DNA of 64,000 nucleotides from JAJXZP01 sp963787185 (GTDB lineage Bacteria > Spirochaetota > Spirochaetia > Treponematales > Rectinemataceae). The position numbers were made by a program, and so were the translations under genes. The DNA lies in NCBI GenBank assembly GCA_963787185.1, contig CAWBCC010000014.1:186001-250000 (forward strand), in the 5' to 3' direction. Each line of letters opens with the position of its first letter. Position 1 is the stretch's first letter. This document shows, piece after piece, positions 41,338 through 52,829 of the stretch. The notes under the pieces were generated by a model. The model searched no databases. It saw only the letters and a program-made list of their open reading frames with translations, and was not told the DNA's origin.

Positions 41338-42516
41338 ATGAACGAAATTTATCTAATTGGCGCTGCTCGCACGGCCGTCGGAAGCTTCAACGGTTCCCTT
41401 GCGAGCCTTTCCGCAATAGATCTCGGCAGAATAGCGGTCGAGGAGGTCCTCCGCCGGTCCGGAGTGAGGGCAGCCGAGGTGGACGAGGTCCTCCTCGGCT
41501 GCGTACTGCAGGCGGGTCTCGGTCAGAATGTAGCACGGCAGGTAGCGATCAAGGCAGGCATCCCTGCCGAAAAGACCGCCATGACGATTAACATGGTCTG
41601 CGGCTCGGGGCTCCGCGCCATCGCGGCCGCGGCTCAAGAGATCAAGGCCGACGACGCCTCCATGATCGTGGCTGGCGGCACTGAAAGTATGAGCCAGGCG
41701 CCCTACCTCCTTAGGGATGCGCGCACTGGCTACCGCATGGGCGACGGATCCCTCGTGGATGAGATGATCTACGACGGCCTCTGGGAGATATTCAATGGCT
41801 ACCACATGGGGCTCACGGCCGAGAATCTTGCCGCGAAGTTCGACATCAGCCGCGCGGACCAAGACGCTCTCGCCTGCGCCTCACAGAACCGGGCAATCAC
41901 CGCCATCGAGGCAGGGCGCTTCAAGGCCGAGATCGTACCCGTCCGGGTTCCCCAGAAGAAGGGCGATCCCATCGTCGTGGACCGTGACGAATTCCCCCGA
42001 TCTGGAGTTACCGTCGAATCGCTCGCGAAGCTCAAGCCCGCCTTCAAGGCGGACGGCACGGTGACGGCCGGCAACGCCTCGGGTATCAATGACGGAGCGG
42101 CCGTCATGCTCGTCGCCTCGGCGGACACGGTCAACGCCAAGGGGCTCAAGCCGATGGCACGCATCGTGTCCTACGGCTGGCACGGCGTCGATCCGGCCAT
42201 AATGGGCTTCGGTCCCGTGGAGGCCGTTCGCCTCGCCTTGAAACGAGCCGGGTGGAGAGTCGCGGATCTCGACCTCATTGAGGCGAACGAAGCCTTCGCC
42301 GCCCAGGCTCTTTCCGTGGCACGCGAACTCAAGTTCGATATGGAAAGGGTCAACGTTAACGGCGGCGCCGTCGCCCTCGGCCATCCCATCGGCGCCTCGG
42401 GCGCGCGCATCCTCACCACGCTCCTCTATGAGATGGAGCGGATCGGGGCGAAGAAGGGCCTTGCGACCCTCTGCATCGGCGGAGGCATGGGCATCGCGAT
42501 GTGTGTAGAGCGATGA
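41338..42516 (+). CDS. atoB: Acetyl-CoA C-acetyltransferase (thiolase), copy 1
   Basis: This 392-residue thiolase has the nucleophile C88 (NMVCGSGL), NEAFAAQ, the catalytic H349 (GGAVALGHPIGASG) and C379 (LCIGGGMG). It interconverts acetoacetyl-CoA and two acetyl-CoA; sequence style is that of degradative/PHB-type biosynthetic thiolases. AAAGGAGAGG precedes the ATG. It is followed 40 bp later by a chemoreceptor gene in the same direction. With the FabG-like gene at 47881 it could run the 3-hydroxybutyryl-CoA/acetoacetyl-CoA steps. Confidence 0.93.
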   Translation: MNEIYLIGAARTAVGSFNGSLASLSAIDLGRIAVEEVLRRSGVRAAEVDEVLLGCVLQAGLGQNVARQVAIKAGIPAEKTAMTINMVCGSGLRAIAAAAQEIKADDASMIVAGGTESMSQAPYLLRDARTGYRMGDGSLVDEMIYDGLWEIFNGYHMGLTAENLAAKFDISRADQDALACASQNRAITAIEAGRFKAEIVPVRVPQKKGDPIVVDRDEFPRSGVTVESLAKLKPAFKADGTVTAGNASGINDGAAVMLVASADTVNAKGLKPMARIVSYGWHGVDPAIMGFGPVEAVRLALKRAGWRVADLDLIEANEAFAAQALSVARELKFDMERVNVNGGAVALGHPIGASGARILTTLLYEMERIGAKKGLATLCIGGGMGIAMCVER

Positions 42517-42556
42517 CGCGCTGCACATAAGGCACAGGAGCGCAGCGGGAGGAAGC

Positions 42557-44428
42557 GTGAAGATTCGAGGCAAGCTTTTCCTAATGAATCTCGTCGCCAT
42601 TGCTGGATTTGGCGCGATAACCCTCGGTACGGCTCTTTCCGTCAACAACATGCACAAGTTGAATGCCTTGGCGCGAGAAGGCCTGGCCCTGCAGGACGAG
42701 TTCCACATCTTCGTCCTGCGGGGCATGGATCTAAGCCTGACGACGAACCTCAAAGACTCCTTCGATAAATGGAAGGATCAGAGAGAGAAATTCCGTTCCC
42801 TCTATGAGAACTTCGTCGGTTCTCCTGATTTTCGTACGATTCCGAGTAGCCAAAAAAGGATCGATCGCTTTGCCTTCATGTGGAAGAGCGTGCAGACGAA
42901 AAGCGACGACCTTTCGACCCAGATCGCGGGCCTGATAGAGAAGGACGGGGCAGGTGGGACTCAGATTGTCGTCGGTCTCACGCAGGGATATGCTTGGTAT
43001 GGCGACGTCGGCTTTAATACGGCCTTCAACGATATTACCTCATTGTCGACCATCATCAACGACTTCCTTGCGCCTCCCCTCGCCGACCTCGTTCAGCTTA
43101 CCTCTGCGCGGGCCCAGGCCTCAGAGAGGACCCTCATTTCGCTGATCGTGGGCCTGGCCATAGCAGTGTCCGCGGCCTCAATCGTTCTCTTCACGCTTTT
43201 TGGAAACGGCCTGGTGAGGCGCGTCCGGAGCATCGCTAGGTCCATGGGCAACCTCGAAGCCAAGGATTTTAGCACGCGTCTCGACACGACTGGCGGGGAC
43301 GAGCTCACCGGCATTGCCTCGGCGATGAACACCTTTATCGACGCTTTTTCCCACATCATAGAGGGGATCAAGGTGGCCGCTGGCGCGGCGACGTACCAGA
43401 GGAACGAAGTGGCGAGCGCCATGATCGAGTCCTCGGCCTCCGTCACGGAAATGACAGCCAACATCTCGTCCATCGGGACGAGGGTCCACGACCTCGTCGA
43501 GACGCTGGGCGCATCCAACCGATCGGTGCGGAACATCACCGAGAGCCTCGATTCCCTCGCGGCCCGAATAGAGAACCAGTCGGCGCTTATCGGTCGCTCG
43601 ACTTCGTCTATCGAGCAGATGGACGCGTCGATCAGCAAAGTGGCCGGCATCGTCTCGAAGCGCAAGGGTGCGTCGCGAGAGCTCATTGAGGTGACGCGGA
43701 ACGGCGGTTCCTTGATCGACGAAACCAATTTGCTGATCCACGAGGTGGTCAGCCAGATTGGCCAGATCAATGAGATCGTTGCGATCATCGACGGCATATC
43801 CGGGATGACCGATCTTCTGTCCATGAACGCGGCGATCGAAGCCGCTCATGCGGGTAACGCGGGGCGCGGCTTCGCCGTCGTGGCCGAGGAAATCCGCAAG
43901 CTCGCGGATTCGACAGCCGAGAACGCCAAGCGGATAAAGGCGATGATAGGCGCCATATCGGAGACGATCGTCAAAGTCCTTAATAAGAGCGAATCGAGCA
44001 AGGCGGGCTTCGAAGCTATCGCCTCCGAGGTAGATTACACCACGGGGGCCATGACCGAAATCTCGATGTCCATGGATGAACTTTCGACCGGTAGCCGGGA
44101 GATTATGAGCGCGACCGAGGAGCTCTCGAGCATAGCCACCGAGGTCTCTGATGAGGCCACGCGCATGCATGCGAGTACCGACGGCATATTGCGGGGCATC
44201 GCGAGCGTCGAGGAGATCAGTAAGATCGTTCGGACTGGAATGGAGGAGATGGAGGTAGGGACAAAGGAAATGGCGACGGCGATGGCTGCGATGAACGACA
44301 TGGAATTGAAGAGTCGCGCATCCATCGAGAAGTTGAACGAAGACGTAGCGGGCTTCAAGACTTCGGCTGAGGCACCGGAGGTAGAGACTTCGGGAGAGCT
44401 TGGTGAGGAGGACTCGACGCAGCCATGA
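42557..44428 (+). CDS. Methyl-accepting chemotaxis protein
   Basis: This 623-residue receptor starts with GTG (GGAGGAAG upstream). TM1 is near residues 8-28, followed by a ~170-residue helical ligand domain, TM2 at about 195-220, HAMP and a long cytoplasmic coiled coil with the hairpin near residue 405-450 (MNAAIEAAHAGNAGRGF). The tail after 600 is acidic. Encoded between the thiolase and liv genes, it may report the same substrate that the LivK receptors bind; that is inference. It converges with livF. Confidence 0.92.
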   Translation: MKIRGKLFLMNLVAIAGFGAITLGTALSVNNMHKLNALAREGLALQDEFHIFVLRGMDLSLTTNLKDSFDKWKDQREKFRSLYENFVGSPDFRTIPSSQKRIDRFAFMWKSVQTKSDDLSTQIAGLIEKDGAGGTQIVVGLTQGYAWYGDVGFNTAFNDITSLSTIINDFLAPPLADLVQLTSARAQASERTLISLIVGLAIAVSAASIVLFTLFGNGLVRRVRSIARSMGNLEAKDFSTRLDTTGGDELTGIASAMNTFIDAFSHIIEGIKVAAGAATYQRNEVASAMIESSASVTEMTANISSIGTRVHDLVETLGASNRSVRNITESLDSLAARIENQSALIGRSTSSIEQMDASISKVAGIVSKRKGASRELIEVTRNGGSLIDETNLLIHEVVSQIGQINEIVAIIDGISGMTDLLSMNAAIEAAHAGNAGRGFAVVAEEIRKLADSTAENAKRIKAMIGAISETIVKVLNKSESSKAGFEAIASEVDYTTGAMTEISMSMDELSTGSREIMSATEELSSIATEVSDEATRMHASTDGILRGIASVEEISKIVRTGMEEMEVGTKEMATAMAAMNDMELKSRASIEKLNEDVAGFKTSAEAPEVETSGELGEEDSTQP

Positions 44429-44449
44429 ACAAAGAAAAGATCTCGGCCT

Positions 44450-45159
<710 letters not shown>

Positions 45160-45166
<7 letters not shown>

Positions 45167-46977
45167 GCGTTGTCCTCTTCGCCGAGATAGGCCCTTCGCA
45201 CCTCGGGATTAGGTGCGATCATTTCCGGTGTACCCTCCGCGATTTCTTTGCCATAATCGAGTACCGTAATGTAATCGGAGATTTCCATGACCAAGCTCAT
45301 ATGATGCTCGATCAGGAGTACGGAGATCCCGGCGTTCCTGATTTTCGTTATCAGACCGGAGAATTGCTCGGTCTCGGTTTCCGTCAGTCCCGCGCAGGGC
45401 TCGTCTAGAACCAGCAGCTCAGGTTTCATGCAGAGCGCTCGGGCGAGCTCCAAGAGCTTCTGCTGCCCGGAAGACAGGCTGCCGGGAGCGTCGTTGAGTT
45501 TCTCGCCAAGGCCGATCACCCGCAGGTAATCCATGGCCGCCTCGTAGGATGCGCGCTCCTCGCGGCGCATTTTCCTCGTGCGGAACAACGCTCCTAAGAG
45601 ATTGTGCGAATACGATAGCCTCTCGCCGACCACGACATTGTCGATCACGGACATGCCGGCAAACAGCCGAACATGCTGATAGGTGCGGGAGACGCCTTTG
45701 TGAATCAAGTCCCACATGCGGATACCGGTGATGTCATTTCCGTTGAACTCAACCGCACCTGCGGTGGGCCTTTCGATACCCGTGATCATATTGACGGTCG
45801 TCGTCTTGCCGGCACCGTTCGGACCGATCAGGGAATGTATCGTTCCGCGCTTGACGGTCATATTCAGCGCGTTGACCGCCGTCAGTCCGCCATAGCATTT
45901 GGTGAGACCCCTTATGGTCAGGATGTTCTCGGTATCGCAGGTCGACGACACCTTGTGATCGCTGAGGTTGAATACGCCTTTGCGGCTGTCCTCATCGACG
46001 AAGATGTTGTCGTCGATCTCATGGAAGAACTTTTTCGCGGTGCCGACCAAGCCACCTGGCAGCACCTGCGTCAGGACGACCAGCAAGAGGCCATAGACAA
46101 TCTGCTTCAGATCCGGAGAAGCATTGAAGAACTCCGGGATGATGGTCGCGATAGCGGCGCCGATCACCGGTCCGCTCAGCGTTCCGGAGCCGCCGACGAC
46201 GACCATCAAAAGTACGAATAGGGAAAAACTGAATCCGAAGGAGTCGGGGCTGAGATAGCCGATAAAGCTCGCATACACTGCTCCGGCGAGGCCGGAGAGG
46301 CCCGCGCTGAACAGAAATCCGAACACTCGGTAAAGCGGGTAGTTGATGCCCAGACCGCCCGCAGTGATTTCGTTGTCGCGCATCGCCTTGAAATCTCGAC
46401 CCCAGCGACTCTTCACAAGATTCCGCTGGAACACAAGGCAGAGTACCATCACGACGAAGATGGCGTAATACTTGCCTCTCAGGTCGAGCGGCAGGCCGAG
46501 AATCTTCCATCTAGCGACATTAAACCCCACCGAGCCGCCGGTGGCACTTTGCCAGCCAATCATGATTTGCTGCATGATCTCCAGCACGCCTATGCTCACC
46601 AGAGCGAGGTAATCGCCCTTGACCTTGATGGCCGGAATGGAGACAACGAGACTGACGAGACTGGACACGAGAATCCCGCACAGGACCCCGACGCCGAACG
46701 GCATGCCGTATCTCGTAATCGCGACGGCGGACGCGTAGGCGCCGACGCCGAAGAGGGCCGCGGCGGAAAACGTCACCATGCCGCAATAGCCCAAGGCGAT
46801 ATTGTAGCCAATCGCGAGAATGACATAGATGAACACTAGAGAAGCAAAACGTATATAGTAGTTCCCTGCCGACTGGGGGAGGATCAGGCTGGCGAGCAGC
46901 AGAAGGCCCCATGAGCCGTTGAACAGGGCACTATATCTTTTCTTTGCCTGAGCGGCCTTTCGAGAAGAATTTCGCAC
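45160..46977 (-). CDS. livM-livG: Fused LivM permease-LivG ATPase
   Basis: One 605-codon frame joins a LivM permease (residues about 1-330, FNVARWKILGLPL in the middle, GPVIGAAIATIIPE near its end) to a complete LivG ATPase (about 350-605) with Walker A GPNGAGKT near 387, the LSSGQQKLLELARAL signature and LVLDEPCAGL. The linker is a short acidic FVDEDSRKGVFNLSD segment. LivM and LivG are usually separate genes; natural fusions exist in this family. The start overlaps livH by 47 bp. Confidence 0.93.
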
Positions 46978-47818
46978 CGAGTATTCCTCCTGGCAGGAAA
47001 ACTATCACGATGATCATGACGAAGAAGCTAATGGCGTCCTTATAGGCGGCGGGAAGGAATGAGCCGATGAGCGCCTCGATCAGGCCGAGGGATATCCCGC
47101 CGATGAAGGCCCCTTGGGTATTGCCCAGGCCGCCGATCAGGGCCGCGGCGAATCCCTTCAGTCCGATGAAGGACATCATGTTGTAGCTCGCGAAGGTGAT
47201 AGGCGCGATCAAGGCGCCGCTGATGGCCGCGACTACGCCGGCCAGGCCGAAGCAGAACAGGACCGTTGTCTCGCTCTTGATGCCCATCAGTCGCGCGGTA
47301 TCACGGCGGAACGACACCGCCCTGACCGCCCTGCCGAACCGGGTTTTTTGAATGAGAAGCTGGTACGCGAGGCCGACCGCCAGAGAGATCACGATCATCA
47401 TGATTTCGTGCAGCATGATGTTCGCGCCGAGAAAGTGGACGACCTTTCCGTTGAACAGATAGGGATAGGGCTGAGGTTCGGTACCGAAATACATCCTGGC
47501 GGCGTTGTCGATGATGATCGAGGCGCCGAACAGCGTGACGATCCACCCGATATTCGTCGAAAGTCTGCCCAGCTTTTCCACACAGGTCTTGTAAATCAAC
47601 ATGTTCACGAGAACGTTGATGACAACGGCGATCAGGATGGCGGGCACATACGAAAGGTGAAAATACGCCATGCACCAGTAGCTCGTCATTGCGGCGAGCA
47701 TGATGACCGAAGCATGAGCGAAATTGATGATCTCGGTCGTGGAAAAGACCATGCCGATCGCCAGCGCCATCAGTGCGTAGATGCTGCCGTTTGCCAGTCC
47801 GAAAATTAACTGTTGCAC
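46931..47818 (-). CDS. livH: Branched-chain amino acid-type ABC permease LivH
   Basis: This 295-residue membrane permease has the LivH opening FGLANGSIYALMALAIGMVF, the RAVSFRRDTARLMGI cytoplasmic loop and the GLKGFAAALIGGLGN signature. It works with LivM-LivG and LivF. It follows the FabG-like gene after 62 bp in the same operon. Confidence 0.93.
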   Translation of the reverse strand: MQQLIFGLANGSIYALMALAIGMVFSTTEIINFAHASVIMLAAMTSYWCMAYFHLSYVPAILIAVVINVLVNMLIYKTCVEKLGRLSTNIGWIVTLFGASIIIDNAARMYFGTEPQPYPYLFNGKVVHFLGANIMLHEIMMIVISLAVGLAYQLLIQKTRFGRAVRAVSFRRDTARLMGIKSETTVLFCFGLAGVVAAISGALIAPITFASYNMMSFIGLKGFAAALIGGLGNTQGAFIGGISLGLIEALIGSFLPAAYKDAISFFVMIIVIVFLPGGILGAKFFSKGRSGKEKI

Positions 47819-47880
47819 CTCGTTGCCCTCTCCCTTGCATGCAGTCTTGAAATGGCGTCAAGTTCTTCAGCTCCGGTCAG

Positions 47881-48624
47881 TCAGGTGTTGGCGGCACCGC
47901 TTACAATAAGGACTTGGCCGCTGACAAAACTCGCATCGTCGCTCGCCAGGAAAGAGACCACACTGGCGATCTCCGAGGGCTCGCCCAGCCGCCCCAGGGG
48001 GATAGTCTTCAGGTATTCCGCGATGATCTCTTTTGGCACTGCCTGGAACATGTCCGTGTTGATAAATCCGGGGGCGATGCAGTTCGCGGTGATGTTCTTC
48101 GGGCCGCCCTCGCGCGCCAGAGTCTTGGTGAAGCCGATCAAGGCGGCCTTGGACGCAGCGTAGTTCGCCTGACCCGCGTTGCCGAACGCCGAAGTCGATG
48201 AGATGTTGACGATACGGCCATACCTCCGCTCGCGCATATGGGGGACCACGGCGTGGCAGAGGTGATAGGGGCCGCCTAGATTGATATTCAGGACAGCCTC
48301 CCAGTCGGCGGTATCCATCTTGTGGAACATCTTATCGCGCGTGATGCCTGCGTTATTGACGAGGATATCGATGGCGCCAAAGCGCTTCAGCGTGGCCTGG
48401 ACGGCCTCGTTAACCTGATCCTCCTTGGAAACGTCGCAGGTTATGGCAAGGACGCGCTCCCCGGAGGGATCCAGCTCGGCAGCGGCCTTTCCCACCAATT
48501 TCCGATCATAGTCTAGGAGCGCGAGGCCCGAAACATGATCCTTAAGCATCCGCTTCGCAATAGCCGCCCCGATCCCCTTCCCGGCGCCGGTCACAATTGC
48601 ATATTTCCCCGTCAAATCACCCAT
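47881..48624 (-). CDS. FabG/PhaB-like short-chain dehydrogenase
   Basis: This 247-residue classical SDR has the cofactor motif TGAGKGIG (12-19), NNAG at 90-93 and the catalytic N114, S142, Y155 and K159 (NYAASKAALIGF). Members reduce 3-oxoacyl-ACP or acetoacetyl-CoA. Here, inside a transporter operon and near a thiolase, oxidation of an imported 3-hydroxy acid or its CoA ester is more likely than fatty acid synthesis. The start at 48624 has TAAGGAGG upstream. Confidence 0.88.
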   Translation of the reverse strand: MGDLTGKYAIVTGAGKGIGAAIAKRMLKDHVSGLALLDYDRKLVGKAAAELDPSGERVLAITCDVSKEDQVNEAVQATLKRFGAIDILVNNAGITRDKMFHKMDTADWEAVLNINLGGPYHLCHAVVPHMRERRYGRIVNISSTSAFGNAGQANYAASKAALIGFTKTLAREGGPKNITANCIAPGFINTDMFQAVPKEIIAEYLKTIPLGRLGEPSEIASVVSFLASDDASFVSGQVLIVSGAANT

Positions 48625-48760
48625 GGTGGATAACCTCCTTAAATCCAAACCCTCTCCTCTCTCTGTCGGATCGGCCCAGGGGGCATGACCCCGACATAGA
48701 TCCATTCCGGTCGGGGCTGACGCCTCGCGTGCGCTGGTCTTGGTATCGCGTAAAGCTCGA

Positions 48761-49948
48761 CTACCTCAAGATCTGAAGATCGCCATTGACTTTGTCCGCG
48801 ATATCCACAGGCACACAGTCTTCCGGGCGGAAACCATCATGGTCCGTCGCGCTGAACTTATAGGAACTACCGAAATAGCCTTGGTATTTGGAGCCTTGTG
48901 TCTCGATCGCGACCTTGACCGCATCGGGATCGGTGCTGCCGGCAGTCACGATCGCCCACTTGAGCAGCATCACACAGTCATATGCGGCTGCGACGTGGTA
49001 GGGGTTCGTATCGCGCTTGCCCGGTCCGTATGCACCGTATTTGGCCACGATTTTGTTATAGAGATCGAGGAAACGACCCTTCAGCGTGCTGTTCGCATTG
49101 GCCACCGCCCAATCTTTGACCCCCAAGGAGGCGCATCTGCTCGCCCCCGGACCGGCCAGCTCCTTGAAATTCGTCATGCCGATGCCGGTGTAACCGTAGA
49201 TGTGAAGCTTGTAGATGTAACCTATACGCTCCAGGGACTTGACTATTTTTGCGCCATCGGCCCCCAGCGTCCAGAACAGAGCGCAGTCCGCTCCTGCATG
49301 CTTAAGGCTCTCGGCGACGGGGGACATGTCTGGATCGTCGGATTGATAGGTCACCTGCGCAACAGGCGTGACCCCGTACTGAGCGCAGTACTTCACCATG
49401 CCCGTCATTCCATCGACGCCCAACGCGGAGGTATCGGCCACGAGGGCGATTTTCTTGTAACCACGCCGCTTCGCATTCAAAACAAGGGCATTCGCCTGTA
49501 GGCCGTTGGGAATGAAGACACGGAATGCATACGGGTACTTCGCGGCGTCGATGATGGTGGTGCTGGTGGCGATTGACGTGATGCTGACAATCTTGTTGTC
49601 TTGTAGGAAGGGAATCACCGTCGCGCCGGGCGTGGAGTTGGTCGTACCGACCAGGAAATTGATGCCTTCCCTGTCGATCAGCTCCTGGGCGGCGGTCAGA
49701 GACTTGGTGGGATCAGCCTCGTCGTCGCGGTAGACCGCCTTGACTTCGCGGCCGAGGACGCCGCCTGATGCGTTGATTTCGTCGACCGCCAATTCGACGC
49801 CCTGTTGCTGTGCCTTCCCGAGCGAGGCGGAGGAGCCGCTCATGGCACCCAAGACACCGATCACGATAGGCTTAGAGGCGGGTGCGGCTCCGAGGCTTAG
49901 GATCGTAGCCAGTGCAAGAATCGAACCCAACAGACCTTTCCTTTTCAT
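48761..49948 (-). CDS. livK: Branched-chain amino acid-type ABC receptor (LivK family), copy 2
   Basis: This 395-residue receptor is the paralogue of copy 1, with the same signal peptide style (LSLGAAPASKPIVIG). It heads the liv operon on the minus strand. Compared with copy 1, changes concentrate between residues 230 and 395, including several around the cleft-forming region, so ligand preference may differ. GGGGAGG precedes the ATG. Confidence 0.92.
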   Translation of the reverse strand: MKRKGLLGSILALATILSLGAAPASKPIVIGVLGAMSGSSASLGKAQQQGVELAVDEINASGGVLGREVKAVYRDDEADPTKSLTAAQELIDREGINFLVGTTNSTPGATVIPFLQDNKIVSITSIATSTTIIDAAKYPYAFRVFIPNGLQANALVLNAKRRGYKKIALVADTSALGVDGMTGMVKYCAQYGVTPVAQVTYQSDDPDMSPVAESLKHAGADCALFWTLGADGAKIVKSLERIGYIYKLHIYGYTGIGMTNFKELAGPGASRCASLGVKDWAVANANSTLKGRFLDLYNKIVAKYGAYGPGKRDTNPYHVAAAYDCVMLLKWAIVTAGSTDPDAVKVAIETQGSKYQGYFGSSYKFSATDHDGFRPEDCVPVDIADKVNGDLQILR

Positions 49949-50022
49949 GCGCTCCTCCCCTTGTGTGTAATCTCTATTGCGACGGGTTAATCCCGTTCAA
50001 CAACCAAAGAAAATCCCTGCCC
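48761..50022 (-). repeat. Right arm of the 1.26-kb inverted duplication (leader plus livK2)
   Basis: Inverted partner of 39391-40651. The 74-bp leader (from GGGCAGGGATTTTCT to the ribosome binding site) differs from the other copy at only a few positions. Confidence 0.85.
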
Positions 50023-50656
50023 TTCGCCGAGACCTTTCTCTCGCAATTCGAAGCGGGGGCATCAGGCTGTTTCCAGCGGAGGTGATTTTCTCTGTCGCTT
50101 TTCCCGCGGTGATGATCATGGGATGATCTCCAATCTCCAACTGGGAACCGCCAAAACCCACCCAATTCTGGCCACGGATAGCATGGCAGATTCTCGCATG
50201 GTCCAACCGCCTCCCTATGCAAAATAGCGCAAATCCATTCCCGCAAATATCTCAAATTGTTGTATGTTATTCTTTATAATTCGGACTAGAAGACAGCCAA
50301 ATGACAATCTCAAAGCTGCCTCTTTTCCATATATATCACGCAATTTCCACGCTGTAAAGATAAATTATTTAGGTTCATTCTCTTCGTTTATTCATACAAA
50401 ATTCGTTCGTAATTGTTGTTTATTATTATTTCGATCAGTGTTATATACGTCACCTCCCACGTGGTTCCCCGTGGCTCACCATAGAGGCATGCGCAAGAGT
50501 CAGAAGTGCAGGATTGAATGAGTCACATTCGGCAGCCTTTTGCTACTCGTAGCAAAAGCTAACCTAGAGCTACCTCATCATGATGCACAATTCTCAATGA
50601 TCAACGACGGAAACAAACCAATCGAACGCCTTCGGGAATGCTCGTGGTGACAGAAG
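50023..50656. other. AT-rich spacer between the two transport modules
   Basis: No gene is supported. A 10-bp inverted repeat CTTTTGCTAC/GTAGCAAAAG at 50537-50558 lies about 100 bp after the end of the dehydrogenase gene and could act as a terminator. Around 50090-50140 the minus strand faintly resembles the PMIITAENLAKK part of the thiolase gene at 51609, too short to call. Confidence 0.4.
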
Positions 50657-51454
50657 TCACTTCGCGATCGAACGCGGACCGTAGGTGACCCCACCGGTGA
50701 TCTCGAGCGTGGTGCCATCAATCGCTTCGTTGAGCATGACAAAGGCAATTGCGTGCGCAATCTCCTCTGGTCGAACCAGTCTGGCGATATGAACGTCGCT
50801 CAGAATCGCATTGAGGGCGTCCTGATTCATGCCTTTGAGCAGCGCAGTTTCGACATATCCTGGTGCGATACCGACTGTCCGGATATTGCGGATATTCCGC
50901 ATATGGAATTCTCCCGCAAAAATCCGCGGCCATATGCCGACAGCGGCCTTGGAAGATGAGTAGTTTATCTGACCGACCTGCCCCACCCTGTTCACCGAGG
51001 ATATGGTGAAAAGGACTCCCTGCCAGCCGCCGTCGACCAAGCGCGCCGCGGCTTCGCGCAGGGTGATGAAACTTCCGACAAGGTTCACCTCTATAACGCT
51101 GCGAAACTGGGCAGTATCCATCACCTTTTTGACCTTCCCAGTTTCCCTATCGGTATTAATGACAAGTCCGTCTCTTATGATGCCCGCGCAGGGAACTACT
51201 ACATTGATCCGTCCGAAAGCCGATATTGCCGCGTCCATGAGCGACGCAACCTCTTCATCCTTCGTGACGTCGACCTTCCGGCCCTCGACCTTGCCGCCCG
51301 CATCGGCAATTTCAGAAGCGACGCGACGGACCTCATTCTCCGCTATATCGCCAATGACGACGCAGGCGCCTTCCGACGCGAGATATTTCGCGACCGCCTC
51401 GCCTATGCCGTTCGCGCCCCCGGTAATGACTACAACGCTCTCTTTGACCTGCAT
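50657..51454 (-). CDS. Short-chain dehydrogenase/reductase, module 2
   Basis: This 265-residue SDR has TGGANGIG (11-18), catalytic S152, Y165 and K169 (NYSSSKAAVGIW) and an atypical C-A-G in place of the NNAG motif (VVPCAGI, 86-92). An insert at about 98-113 (NTDRETGKVKK) is unusual for FabG. The substrate is probably a hydroxyacyl compound given the adjacent thiolase and CoA-transferase genes. It is the last gene of the eight-gene minus-strand operon. Confidence 0.86.
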   Translation of the reverse strand: MQVKESVVVITGGANGIGEAVAKYLASEGACVVIGDIAENEVRRVASEIADAGGKVEGRKVDVTKDEEVASLMDAAISAFGRINVVVPCAGIIRDGLVINTDRETGKVKKVMDTAQFRSVIEVNLVGSFITLREAAARLVDGGWQGVLFTISSVNRVGQVGQINYSSSKAAVGIWPRIFAGEFHMRNIRNIRTVGIAPGYVETALLKGMNQDALNAILSDVHIARLVRPEEIAHAIAFVMLNEAIDGTTLEITGGVTYGPRSIAK

Positions 51455-51608
51455 GCAGCTTGCTCCTTTCTATCCTTGATCCCTGTCGGCGGCAAATAGA
51501 AACCGGCGTCCATGAGCGGCCTCGGTTTCGACCCACATCTGCCCTTGAAATCGCTCATCGCGGTCGTACCGTGGCGCCCATAATTCCCTGCTGAGCTTAA
51601 TTGCGCTT

Positions 51609-52784
51609 TCAATCCCGCTCGAGAAGGCAGGAGAACCCCTGACCGCCGCCACAGCAGAATGTTATGAGCCCTCTCTCTAGGTCGTGCTCTTGCATGTGCC
51701 GTACCGCCCTCGCCGTGAGAATTCCGCCCGATGCCGCATTCGGGTGCCCTATGGCGATCGCCCCACCGTTCGGATTCAGCTTTTCTTCGTCGATTTTCAA
51801 TTCTTTGATGCAGGCGATGGACTGCGCGGCGAAGGCCTCGTTCATCTCGATGATATCGAAGTCGTCGATTTTGAGACCCGTCCTCTCCATGAGCTTTCTC
51901 GTTGCGTATACGGGCCCGATGCCCATTATATTGGGATCCACCCCGGCGGAAGCAAAGGCGGTCACCTTCGCGAGAGGGCTTAGCCCGAGCTCTCTCGCTT
52001 TGCGGGCGCTCATCAGGAGTATTGCCGAGGCGCCGTCGTTCATGGGAGAGGAGTTGCCCGCCGTAACGACGCCGTCCTTCAGCAGGATGGGTTTCAGCCT
52101 GCCCAATGCCTCGATGGTGCTGTCGGCGCGGACGCATTCGTCGCTTTTGAAGACAATCGGATCACCCCTTTTCTGTAGAATTTCGATCGGAAAGGTTTCT
52201 CCATCGAAGAAACCTCTCGCCCATGCCGCCGCGGCCTTCTTATGGCTGTTCAGCGCGAACTCGTCGCATTCTTCCCGCGAGATGCCGTATTTCTTCGCGA
52301 GGTTTTCCGCCGTGATGATCATCGGCGGGTCTCCGACGGTATCGGACGAGACCTTCAGCGGCGCCATTTCCAAGGCGGCGGGATATGCGCCGTCGGGCCT
52401 CTTGAGCATGAACGGCTGCTTGGAATAGCTCTCCACTCCGCCGGCTAAAACGATCTCTGCAGCGCCGCTCATTATCAAGCTCGCCGCCAAGGCGACCGCG
52501 TCGAGCGAACTGGCGCACTGCCTGTTGATGCTGATTGCCGGGACCGAGATCGGAAATCCGGCCTCGAGCACCGCTATCCGGGCCAGATTACCCCAATTGT
52601 AGTCGAACAGGTTGGCGAAAATGACTTCATCGATCTTCACAGGGTCGATTCCCGATTTTTCGACGACCTTCTTCATCGCCATGCTACCTAAAACCGGAGC
52701 CTCGAAAGACGCGAGCGCCTGCCTGAACTTCCCTACTGGCGTCCTGGCTACCTCGACTATCACGGCATCCATCAGCTTATTCAT
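51609..52784 (-). CDS. Thiolase (acetyl-CoA acetyltransferase family), module 2
   Basis: This 391-residue thiolase has the nucleophile C90 (NRQCASSLDA), NEAFAAQ, catalytic His in GGAIAIGHPNAASGG and the final Cys in CCGGGQG. The active-site flanks differ from copy 1 (GHPNA rather than GHPIG), so it may cleave a different 3-oxoacyl-CoA. AAGGGAG lies about 11 nt before ATG 52784. It is separated by 154 bp from the dehydrogenase gene and 45 bp from the AraC gene. Confidence 0.9.
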   Translation of the reverse strand: MNKLMDAVIVEVARTPVGKFRQALASFEAPVLGSMAMKKVVEKSGIDPVKIDEVIFANLFDYNWGNLARIAVLEAGFPISVPAISINRQCASSLDAVALAASLIMSGAAEIVLAGGVESYSKQPFMLKRPDGAYPAALEMAPLKVSSDTVGDPPMIITAENLAKKYGISREECDEFALNSHKKAAAAWARGFFDGETFPIEILQKRGDPIVFKSDECVRADSTIEALGRLKPILLKDGVVTAGNSSPMNDGASAILLMSARKARELGLSPLAKVTAFASAGVDPNIMGIGPVYATRKLMERTGLKIDDFDIIEMNEAFAAQSIACIKELKIDEEKLNPNGGAIAIGHPNAASGGILTARAVRHMQEHDLERGLITFCCGGGQGFSCLLERD

Positions 52785-52829
52785 TCTCGCAACACTCCCT
52801 TCAAAGACTGTCTAGCGGTCGATAATTCG

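Noticed and set aside
50040..50210. Thiolase-like remnant on the minus strand
   Set aside because: Similarity to the PMIITAENLAKK part of the thiolase at 51609 covers only a dozen codons and does not extend.
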